This document shows positions 1 to 5,670 of a stretch of 5,670 bases of DNA, one piece after another (positions within the stretch are counted from its first letter, which is position 1; every line of letters starts with the position of its first letter). Location: positions 1-5,670 of the forward strand of contig JAIPEK010000162.1 in the NCBI GenBank assembly GCA_021737205.1, written 5' to 3'. The DNA is from Desulfarculaceae bacterium (GTDB lineage: Bacteria > Desulfobacterota > Desulfobacteria > Desulfobacterales > Desulfobacteraceae). The notes beneath the pieces were generated by a model that did no database searches, was not told the DNA's origin, and saw nothing but the letters and a program-made list of their open reading frames with translations. Position numbers and translations under genes: made by a program.

Positions 1-855
1 CGTTTCCCTCGAAATCAAACGGGCCGCATCCGGAAGGATCAAAAGATTTTCCGCACCGGGGGTGCCGTTTTTTTTCGGCACGTGCGAAAACTTTCCGCAA
101 TCCGTATCCACTGCGTCAGCCCCCACAGTTGCAGGAAGAATGTTCCGGAATCCCAGGAACCCGGCCACCGTCCCGTTGGCCGGCCGGTTGTAAATCACGG
201 AGGGCTTTCCGTTCTGGTCGATTATGCCCGAGTCCATTACACAAACGGTATCCGCCACCCGGAACGCCTCGTGCTGGTCATGGGTCACGAATATGGTGGT
301 AACCCCCACCTTGTGAATAATATGCCTGACATCCTCCAGGAGCCGGTCCCGAAGACGCCTGTCAAGCGATGCCAGCGGTTCGTCCAGCATCAGAAGGTCC
401 GGTTTTACCACCAGGGTCCTGGCAAGGGCCACCCGCTGGCGTTCTCCCCCGGACAGCTCATCCACCCCCCTGTTTTGATACCCGGAAAGCCCCACCAGAT
501 CCAGCATGGCTTCCACCCGTTGTTTCATTTCAGAACGATCGGTTCCTTTCATTTCAAGGCCGAACGATACATTCTGAAACACGTTCCGGTGCGGAAAAAG
601 GGCGAAGTCCTGGAACATCAGGCCGAAATTCCGCTTGTGCGAAGGAACGGTGCCCATACGCCTTCCCCTGAAAAAAATTTCCCCGGCATCGGCACGCTCC
701 AATCCCGCCACAATCCGCAGAAGGGTCGTTTTGCCGCACCCGGAAGGCCCGAGAAGACAACAGCATTCTCCCCGTTCAATGGAAAACGTAACCTCCCGGA
801 GAACCTCCCGGCCGTCCAGGGAAGCACTGATACCATCCACCTTGAATTCTTCCAT
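1..855 (-). CDS. thiQ: Thiamine-type ABC transporter ATP-binding protein (3' end outside window)
   Basis: This is the ATPase that powers the importer formed with the permease and binding protein encoded just upstream; it acts on the cytoplasmic face of the inner membrane. The 285 codons seen run open to the window edge. Visible motifs are Walker A GPSGCGKTT (36-44), the Q-loop Q82 in MFQD, the signature LSGGERQR (134-141), Walker B LLMLDEP with D158 and E159, a D-loop SLD (163-165) and the H-loop H192 in VTHD. All catalytic residues are intact. The ATG shares one base with the thiP stop (TGATG), with GGAGG seven bases upstream, so translation is coupled. The classical ThiQ of enterobacteria is about 232 residues. 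This protein continues at least 50 residues beyond the nucleotide-binding domain, as FbpC/PotA-type ATPases do. The ABC ATPase call is certain; the ThiQ name rests on the neighbouring thiB and thiP. Confidence 0.88.
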   Translation of the reverse strand, partial: MEEFKVDGISASLDGREVLREVTFSIERGECCCLLGPSGCGKTTLLRIVAGLERADAGEIFFRGRRMGTVPSHKRNFGLMFQDFALFPHRNVFQNVSFGLEMKGTDRSEMKQRVEAMLDLVGLSGYQNRGVDELSGGERQRVALARTLVVKPDLLMLDEPLASLDRRLRDRLLEDVRHIIHKVGVTTIFVTHDQHEAFRVADTVCVMDSGIIDQNGKPSVIYNRPANGTVAGFLGFRNILPATVGADAVDTDCGKFSHVPKKNGTPGAENLLILPDAARLISRET

Positions 856-2516
856 CAGAATCCCTCCCCGCTCACGGATCGAACATTCTCTATGATAATG
901 AACCCCGCCGCGGTCACCGCCATCAGAATGGTGGAGACGGCCATGGCCTGACCGTAGTTGAGGGCGCCGGGCTGCCCGAAAAACCGGTAAATGGCCATTG
1001 GCAGGGTGGCATACTCGGGCCGCGCCGTAAACACGGTGGCCCCGAATTCCCCGATACTGATGCAGAAGGCGAACAGAGCTCCTGCGGTCAAGGCTCTTGC
1101 GATCACCGGAAGCTCCACGTACCGGAACACCTTGAAAGCTGACGCCCCCATCAGGGCGGCGGAGGCCTTGAGGTTCTCCGGGATGGTCCTCAGCGCCGGA
1201 AGAACGGCCCGCACCACGAATGGAAACGCCACAAGGGTATGGGCCACCGGCACGATAAAAGGAGAGGACCGAAGATCCAGCGGCGGAGTGTCAAGGGTGA
1301 TAATGATCCCGAAACCGAGTGTGGCCGCGGAAGTGGACAGGGGCAGCATAAAGACCGGGTCAATGAGGCCCGCCGTTCGCCCCCTTGTCCCGTTGATGAA
1401 GATCGCGGCGCACAGTCCCACCAGCACGGCCATAAAAAGCGTGGCCAAGGAAAAGAAAAACGAATTGAGTGCGGCCTTCACCGGCGGAATATAAAAAAGC
1501 GATCCGGAAACATTCTCAAAAAGTGCCCGGTAAAAAACAAGGGAAAGCTCTCCTTTAAAGACAAATGATCTTGCTGCCAGGGCGGCAAGGGGCAGAAAGC
1601 AGAGTACGAAAATGAGCAGTACCGTCCCCGTCGTCATCAATCGCTCGCCCGGCGTCCGCGGCCGCTTCAAGGACAAGGACTCGGATTCGGGCGCATACCG
1701 GATGGTCTTTTTCTGAAACACCGTATACCCGTACATGACCGCCAGAGTCAGGAGAATCTGGACAATGGAGAGAAGGGAGGCCGCGGGCAGGTTGAACATA
1801 TGCACCGCCTGCCGGAAGATTTCCACTTCAATGGTGGAATACCTGGGGCCGCCGAGTATCAGGATAACCCCGAAACTGGAAAAACAGAAAATAAAAACCA
1901 GAAGGCAGGATGCGAAAATCGACGGTTTGAGCATCGGCAGCGTGACCCTCAAAAAAGTTTTGGGGCCGGATGCCCCCAGCATGTATGCGGCTTCGCTGAT
2001 TTCATGCCGGATGTAGCTCAAATGGGTGGACACGATCCTGAGCACGACGGAAAAATTGTAAAACACGTGCGCCAGCAGGATCAAGAAAAGGGGATGCTCA
2101 AAGACCGGCAGCGGCACAAACCCGTTTGCGCCGCCCACCGCCCGGAATGCGGCAGCCACCACCACCGTGGGCAGAACGAACGGAATGGTGGCAACTGTCA
2201 TCAACAGCCTTTTTCCGAAAAATTCATACCGGGCCATGACGTGAGCGCACGGCAGGGCGAGAGCAAGGGTCAACACCGTGGAAAGCGCGGCCTGCCAGAT
2301 GGTGAACCAGATGATGGAGGCAATCCTGGCAGAAGCAAAAAACTCGGGGATAAACCCGAGCTGAAACGTCCGGTCATGGGAAAAGCTTTTCACAAAGATC
2401 CCGGACAGGGGATAAAAGTAAAACACCGCGAGAAACACCAGCGGCACCAGTCCGGCTACAACGAGAAACCCCGGGGATGTCAGTGAAGAACGGCCTGAGT
2501 CCATTCCGCTATCCAT
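855..2516 (-). CDS. thiP: Thiamine-type ABC transporter permease, two fused membrane domains
   Basis: This inner-membrane channel subunit of the importer is 553 residues long, close to E. coli ThiP (about 536). It is a tandem fusion of two binding-protein-dependent permease domains. I read about six membrane segments per half: roughly 17-39, 68-95, 103-125, 142-160, 200-222, 245-268, then 294-316, 345-375, 386-408, 420-440, 472-492 and 520-541. A charged cytoplasmic linker at 269-293 joins the halves. Each half has an EAA coupling loop that docks on the ATPase: EAAYMLG (175-181) with LP at 193-194, and ASAALMG (451-457) with LP at 469-470. The spacing is identical in both. The start overlaps the end of thiB by 37 bases; a second in-frame ATG at 2504 with GCGGA just upstream is an equally possible start. 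FbpB-type ferric permeases share this architecture, so substrate is taken from the binding protein. Confidence 0.9.
   Translation of the reverse strand: MDSGMDSGRSSLTSPGFLVVAGLVPLVFLAVFYFYPLSGIFVKSFSHDRTFQLGFIPEFFASARIASIIWFTIWQAALSTVLTLALALPCAHVMARYEFFGKRLLMTVATIPFVLPTVVVAAAFRAVGGANGFVPLPVFEHPLFLILLAHVFYNFSVVLRIVSTHLSYIRHEISEAAYMLGASGPKTFLRVTLPMLKPSIFASCLLVFIFCFSSFGVILILGGPRYSTIEVEIFRQAVHMFNLPAASLLSIVQILLTLAVMYGYTVFQKKTIRYAPESESLSLKRPRTPGERLMTTGTVLLIFVLCFLPLAALAARSFVFKGELSLVFYRALFENVSGSLFYIPPVKAALNSFFFSLATLFMAVLVGLCAAIFINGTRGRTAGLIDPVFMLPLSTSAATLGFGIIITLDTPPLDLRSSPFIVPVAHTLVAFPFVVRAVLPALRTIPENLKASAALMGASAFKVFRYVELPVIARALTAGALFAFCISIGEFGATVFTARPEYATLPMAIYRFFGQPGALNYGQAMAVSTILMAVTAAGFIIIENVRSVSGEGF
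863..867 (-). promoter_or_regulatory. Ribosome binding site of thiQ inside the thiP 3' end
   Basis: On the minus strand GGAGG occurs within the last codons of thiP, seven bases before the thiQ ATG, which itself overlaps the thiP TGA by one base. The arrangement is typical of translational coupling between transporter subunits. Confidence 0.75.
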
Positions 2517-3553
2517 TTGTCCCGGTTTTCTGCGATTTTTTCAAAGGAAAGCTCTGCCGGCGCCCGGCTCAAAGCGGCATGCTTTTTAAAAACCTCGGGC
2601 AGTTGTGCCTCCCGGTTGGCGGGAAACACGAACATCTGAAGCGGAATATCCTCCTGGAAGGTTTTTGACAGGAAAAAATCAATCATGTTTTCGGCAAGCT
2701 TCGGATGCTCAGTCCCCTTGAAAATCCCGGCAAACTCGACCTGCCGGAAAGCCGAACCTTCGGCGGTCAATACCCCTGTGGGCGCACGTTCGAGCTTTTC
2801 TTCACTGAAATGCACCTCTGCGGCCGGGCTTGAGGCGTAACTGACCACCATGGGAACATTACCTTCCGAGGCTGCAGAGAACTTTCCCCAGTATGCCTGC
2901 TCCCACCCGCTTGTAACCACTACCCCGTTCTTTTCGAGGTTCTCCCAGAAATCGAGATACCCCGGCTCCCCGAACCGGGCCACGGTGGTCAGCAGAAACG
3001 CAAGTCCGGGCGAGGACGTGGCCGGGTTCTCCACGGCCAAAAGGCCTTTGTAGCGGGGCAGTATCAGCTCTTTGAGGTTTTCCGGCGGTTCGATACCCTT
3101 TTCGTTGAACCACCTGATGTCATAATTGATGCAGACATCCCCGTAATCCACCGGCAGAAGCCTGTTGGAGGAATCCAGCTTGAGGTCGTCTTCCACCGAA
3201 GAGAGAAGGGGGGAGTCGTACGGCCGGAAAATATCCTGCTCCAGGGCCCTTGACAGAAACGTATTGTCCACCCCGTAAAAAACGTCGGCAAGGGGCTTGT
3301 CCCCTGCAAGTATGGCTTTGTTCAGGGCCTCTCCCGCATCCCCGGATTTCAGGAACGTCACTTTCACATTGTGCTCTTTTTCAAAGGTTGAGATCACTTT
3401 TCCACTCACACTGAAACTGTCATGGGTCATGACCCGGATTTCAGGCGTTTTGCCCTCCTTTTGCGCCGTATCCCTGTTTTCCTCCTGATCCGTGCATGCC
3501 CCTGAAAAGACTGCCGTCAAAACAATCACAAACCAGCAAACCCACTTTTTCAT
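2480..3553 (-). CDS. thiB: Thiamine-type ABC transporter substrate-binding lipoprotein
   Basis: This 357-residue binding protein should capture thiamine or its phosphates and deliver them to ThiP. The N-terminus is a lipoprotein signal: KK, a hydrophobic stretch, then lipobox FSGAC with C20 as the lipidated cysteine, followed by a polar linker. The body matches ThiB/TbpA along its length: THDSF (43-47), ADVFYGVDN (89-97), PVDYGD (134-139), NPATSSPGL (176-184), TSGWEQAYW (214-222), SYASSPA (238-244) and the C-terminal WIAEW (347-351). These parallel TYDSF, ADVVLGLDN, PFDYG, DPRTSTPGL, TKGWSEAY, SYTTSPA and WISEW in E. coli ThiB as I remember it. The frame stays open to an ATG at 3640, but the ATG at 3553 is chosen because GGAGG lies just upstream and the signal peptide starts there. 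It is first in a thiB-thiP-thiQ operon. Family assignment is strong; the exact ligand is inferred. Confidence 0.9.
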   Translation of the reverse strand: MKKWVCWFVIVLTAVFSGACTDQEENRDTAQKEGKTPEIRVMTHDSFSVSGKVISTFEKEHNVKVTFLKSGDAGEALNKAILAGDKPLADVFYGVDNTFLSRALEQDIFRPYDSPLLSSVEDDLKLDSSNRLLPVDYGDVCINYDIRWFNEKGIEPPENLKELILPRYKGLLAVENPATSSPGLAFLLTTVARFGEPGYLDFWENLEKNGVVVTSGWEQAYWGKFSAASEGNVPMVVSYASSPAAEVHFSEEKLERAPTGVLTAEGSAFRQVEFAGIFKGTEHPKLAENMIDFFLSKTFQEDIPLQMFVFPANREAQLPEVFKKHAALSRAPAELSFEKIAENRDKWIAEWTQAVLH

Positions 3554-3557
3554 TCTC

Positions 3558-3562
3558 CCTCC
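3558..3562 (-). promoter_or_regulatory. Ribosome binding site of thiB (decides the start)
   Basis: On the minus strand GGAGG is followed by GAGA and then ATG (3553-3551). No comparable purine-rich site precedes the upstream in-frame ATGs, which lie inside the hairpin repeat. This fixes the lipoprotein start. Confidence 0.8.
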
Positions 3563-3617
3563 ATCCTTATGTTCCTTACAGTCATGCCCTGCCGGACACA
3601 ACGAATGATGAAAGATC

Positions 3618-3677
3618 ACCATGAAGAGCATGAAGTTCATGAAGATTTTGCTTCAGTTTCTTCATGACCTTCATGGT
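3618..3677. repeat. 60-base hairpin of six 9-base CATGAAG units
   Basis: On the plus strand three head-to-tail 9-base units, ACCATGAAG, AGCATGAAG and TTCATGAAG (3618-3644), are followed by a 6-base loop ATTTTG (3645-3650). Three inverted units follow: CTTCAGTTT, CTTCATGAC and CTTCATGGT (3651-3677). Folded on itself, the outer units pair 9 of 9, the middle 7 of 9 and the inner 5 of 9. A further perfect 8-base pair of arms, ATGAAAGA (3608-3615) and TCTTTCAT (3690-3697), flanks it, giving a 90-base near-palindrome. It fills much of the gap between rnd and thiB. No U-tract follows the stem in the direction of transcription; the T-run (3683-3678 on the minus strand) precedes it, so it is not a standard intrinsic terminator. 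It looks like a dispersed REP-type intergenic repeat, which is inference because only one copy is in view. Confidence 0.8.
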
Positions 3678-3713
3678 AAAAAATGTTGTTCTTTCATATA
3701 ACCTACCTACTCA

Positions 3714-4847
3714 TTACCGCAGCCCCTGCAGGACTTGAAGAATATCGTCGGCCAGGAGATCGGCCTGCCACGGGCTGATGTTCTCCATTTCGAACACATC
3801 CTGCCTGACGGCGGGGTTCGCCTTAGCCAAAGCCGCGATCAGGGCATTGTTCAGCAAAAACCCCTCCTCGATTTCCATGGCTGCGCTTTTTTCCGTTCTC
3901 ATCTTTTTCAGCGCCTTGATCCGTTTCTGCTCGATATCGGACAGCCGGGTCCCCCTGGTTTTCGGGTAGGTGAAAAGCTTTGCCCCTGGAAGCTCAAGCG
4001 CTTCCTGAACCGCCCGGATACACTGATCCGCATACATGGACATCTGCTTGTCACTCAGGGCGCCGGATCTTTTGAGCATGTCCTTTGTCACCGGCTTTTT
4101 CCAGGCCATTGTTGAAAGGCTGTGCGTCCCCATAACCTTGAAAAGGGGAAGATCCTTTTTTTCCGCGATTTTCACGCGCATCTGCAGAAGATACTCCAAG
4201 ACCGTGAGGGTCCGGCTGTCCATCTTGCCGGCTCCCTTGAACTTTACAAAAAGAGGAGAATCATGGTTCGGTTCAAAACGTACCCGGACCTGGTTTTCAC
4301 ACTCCTGCTTCACCCATTCCAGTCTCCCCTTTTCCAGAAGAGTCTTTTTCAGGATATCGGATATCCGGAACAGATACGCCACATCATCGGCACAATAGGA
4401 AAGCTTGTCATCGGTAAGCGGCCGTCTTGTCCAGTCGGTTTTCTGAAATTTTTTGTCAAGATCCGCATTACAGTATTTCTTTGCCAGAGCCGCAAGACCC
4501 CGCTCCCGTATACCGATAATTTTGCAGGCAATCTCGGTGTCGAACAGGTTCGAAACCCGGATGCCGAAGTCCCGGTCCAGACTCCGGATGTCAAAATCGG
4601 CCCCGTGCATGACTTTCTCCACCGAAGGGTCCGCCATTACCGGTTCCAGGAGATCCATCCGGTCCGTCTGCAGCGGATCGATAATGAAAACCCCTTTGGA
4701 GGAGCCGATCTGAACAAGGCAGACCTTTTCGGTGAAATGGTGCATGGAATCGGCCTCGAGATCCACTGCGATTTTTTGTTCCGTCTCAAGGGAACGACAG
4801 AGGTGGGCCAGCTGTTCCGGCGTATTTACGGTTTGATATGCATTCAT
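3714..4847 (-). CDS. rnd: Ribonuclease D
   Basis: This cytoplasmic 3'-5' exoribonuclease trims tRNA precursors and other structured RNAs. At 377 residues it matches the usual RNase D length (E. coli about 375). The N-terminal DEDD exonuclease domain shows Exo I VDLEADS (D29, E31), Exo II HGADFDIRSL (81-90, with D84 and D86) and Exo III YCADDVAYL with the YxxxD pattern (Y151, D155). TDWTRRPL (137-144), a stretch conserved in RNase D, lies between Exo II and III. An HRDC RNA-binding domain follows at about 210-285, then a second helical domain to the C-terminus. The frame is open to a GTG at 4877 and an ATG at 4874. The ATG at 4847 is preferred because AAGGA lies five bases upstream and the protein then begins directly at the conserved domain. 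The gene is divergent from thrS and upstream of thiB on the same strand. Confidence 0.93.
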   Translation of the reverse strand: MNAYQTVNTPEQLAHLCRSLETEQKIAVDLEADSMHHFTEKVCLVQIGSSKGVFIIDPLQTDRMDLLEPVMADPSVEKVMHGADFDIRSLDRDFGIRVSNLFDTEIACKIIGIRERGLAALAKKYCNADLDKKFQKTDWTRRPLTDDKLSYCADDVAYLFRISDILKKTLLEKGRLEWVKQECENQVRVRFEPNHDSPLFVKFKGAGKMDSRTLTVLEYLLQMRVKIAEKKDLPLFKVMGTHSLSTMAWKKPVTKDMLKRSGALSDKQMSMYADQCIRAVQEALELPGAKLFTYPKTRGTRLSDIEQKRIKALKKMRTEKSAAMEIEEGFLLNNALIAALAKANPAVRQDVFEMENISPWQADLLADDILQVLQGLR

Positions 4848-4946
4848 TTTTTTCCTTGACCACTCTTTCGGCATCACTTAGTATAAACAGTTTACAACTG
4901 AACGGGTAATATTATTTATCAATACGCTATTTTCGGGAAATCCAAA
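4848..4946. promoter_or_regulatory. Divergent rnd/thrS promoter region
   Basis: These 99 bases between two divergent starts are AT-rich, so promoters for both genes should lie here. For rnd, TATACT at 4885-4880 (minus strand) resembles a -10 box, five of six matches, with no convincing -35. For thrS, TTTACA at 4891-4896 resembles a -35 box, five of six matches, followed after 16 bases by a weaker TATTTA (4913-4918); TATTAT at 4910-4915 is a better -10 but too close. A small inverted repeat, CAGTT-tac-AACTG (4888-4900), sits between and over these boxes. The thrS leader is too short for a T-box. Promoter placement is tentative. Confidence 0.4.
4853..4857 (-). promoter_or_regulatory. Ribosome binding site of rnd (decides the start)
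   Basis: On the minus strand AAGGA is followed by five A residues and then ATG (4847-4845). The alternative upstream GTG/ATG pair (4877, 4874) has no recognisable Shine-Dalgarno sequence, which favours the shorter protein. Confidence 0.65.
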
Positions 4947-5670
4947 ATGATTACTATAACACTTCCGGACAACACGATAAAGTCATTTGAAGAAAAGATC
5001 CAGGGAACGGATGTGGCCCGCAGCATATCCGAAGGTTTTGCAGGAAACTGTGTAGCCATGGAGCTCAACGGTACCCTTTTTGATATGGATACGGTGATCG
5101 AGACGGATACGGATCTCAGATTCGTTACGGTCAATGATGAAGAAGCCCTTGAAATTCTGCGGCACAGCTCGGCCCACGTCATGGCCGAAGCGGTGCGGAA
5201 CCTGTATGAAGACGCCCTTCTCACCATCGGCCCTGTGGTAAAGGACGGATTTTACTACGATATCGACATGCCGCCGGTTTCCGAAGATGACTTTCCCGCC
5301 GTTGAAGCGGAAATGAAAAAAATCATCAAAGCGAAAAAACCGTTTCAACGGATGGTGGTGCCCAAGGAAAAAGCACTTGAACTGTTCAAAGACAATCCCT
5401 ATAAAATCGAGCTGATCGAGGAACTTGCAGACCGGGAGATTTCCCTTTACCAGCAGGGCTCGTTCATCGATCTTTGCCGCGGCCCCCATGTGCCGCATAC
5501 AGGCTTTATCAGAAGCTTCAAGCTCATGAAGAATTCCGGCGCCTACTGGCGGGCCGACCAGAACCGTGCCCAGCTCCAGCGGCTCTACGGGACCGCTTTC
5601 TTTGACAAAAAACAGCTGAAAAAACACCTGGACCTTATCGAGGAGGCCAAAAAACGGGACCACAGAAAAC
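4947..5670 (+). CDS. thrS: Threonyl-tRNA synthetase, N-terminal 241 residues (3' end outside window)
   Basis: The enzyme charges tRNA-Thr with threonine in the cytoplasm and hydrolyses mischarged Ser-tRNA-Thr. Only the N-terminal part is in the window; full bacterial enzymes are about 640 residues, so the catalytic and anticodon-binding domains lie beyond it. Residues 1 to about 62 form the TGS domain (MITITLPDNT at the start). The editing domain follows with HSSAH (H73, H77), IGPVVKDGFYYD (94-105) and DLCRGPH (175-181, C177 and H181). These are the HxxxH and CxxxH residues of the editing site, all present. LMKNSGAYWR (193-202) and LYGTAF (213-218) are further family signatures, and the linker EEAKKRDHRK reaches the window end. 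The ATG is chosen because it begins the TGS domain exactly; its ribosome site is weak (GGGAAA at 4935-4940). In many bacteria infC, rpmI and rplT follow thrS; here they would be outside the window. Confidence 0.95.
   Translation, partial: MITITLPDNTIKSFEEKIQGTDVARSISEGFAGNCVAMELNGTLFDMDTVIETDTDLRFVTVNDEEALEILRHSSAHVMAEAVRNLYEDALLTIGPVVKDGFYYDIDMPPVSEDDFPAVEAEMKKIIKAKKPFQRMVVPKEKALELFKDNPYKIELIEELADREISLYQQGSFIDLCRGPHVPHTGFIRSFKLMKNSGAYWRADQNRAQLQRLYGTAFFDKKQLKKHLDLIEEAKKRDHRK

Noticed and set aside
82..951. A 289-codon open frame on the plus strand opposite thiQ
   Set aside because: It lies antisense to the intact ABC ATPase, whose Walker and signature motifs are all on the minus strand; its residue make-up (rich in His, Pro, Arg) is typical of an antisense shadow and matches no family I know.
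1800..2486. A 228-codon open frame on the plus strand opposite thiP
   Set aside because: It is antisense to the permease membrane segments, highly rich in His, Gln, Gly and Lys, and shows no domain, so it is a shadow.
3618..3677. CRISPR array from repeated 9-base units
   Set aside because: The units are contiguous 9-mers with no spacers and half are inverted, so this is a hairpin repeat and not a CRISPR array.
3608..3697. Intrinsic terminator of rnd
   Set aside because: The stem is strong, but no T-run follows it on the minus strand; the T6 run precedes the main stem. A Rho-independent role is not supported, although the hairpin could still affect the message.
4122..4859. A 245-codon open frame on the plus strand opposite rnd
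   Set aside because: It is antisense to ribonuclease D, which has all its exonuclease motifs; no plausible function is visible on this strand.
4878..4946. T-box leader upstream of thrS
   Set aside because: The space before the start is under 100 bases and holds no T-box motif or terminator/antiterminator pair.
4983..5663. A 226-codon open frame on the minus strand opposite thrS
   Set aside because: It is antisense to threonyl-tRNA synthetase with conserved editing-site residues, so it is a shadow.

Overview
The window holds four recognisable genes plus the start of a fifth, packed tightly and bacterial in style. The proteins are ordinary bacterial housekeeping and transport proteins. The moderately GC-rich sequence, Gram-negative-type gene content and a CATGAAG-type intergenic repeat fit a proteobacterium-like anaerobe, perhaps Desulfobacterota. 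That placement is a guess from general resemblance; the sequence does not prove it.

Positions 1-3553, minus strand, carry a thiamine-type ABC importer read in the order thiB (lipoprotein binding protein), thiP (fused two-domain permease), thiQ (ATPase, cut by the window start). This is the same order as the enterobacterial thiBPQ operon. The genes overlap: thiB/thiP by 37 bases and thiP/thiQ by one base (TGATG), so they are almost certainly one translationally coupled transcript. The binding protein catches thiamine or its phosphates outside the inner membrane, ThiP forms the channel and ThiQ hydrolyses ATP.

Positions 3554-3713 form a 160-base gap with a striking hairpin repeat. Three 9-base units ending in CATGAAG are followed by a 6-base loop and three inverted units. 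It lies between the 3' end of rnd and the 5' end of thiB, both on the minus strand. No TPP riboswitch is visible there.

Positions 3714-4847, minus strand, encode ribonuclease D, an exonuclease for tRNA 3' maturation. A 99-base AT-rich divergent promoter region (4848-4946) separates it from thrS (4947 to beyond the window end, plus strand), threonyl-tRNA synthetase, of which the TGS domain and most of the editing domain are seen.

No tRNA, rRNA, CRISPR array, insertion sequence or phage gene was seen. The most unusual element is the hairpin repeat at 3618-3677. The genes themselves are known families, with modest oddities in ThiB (lipobox, altered pocket motif) and ThiQ (long C-terminal extension).
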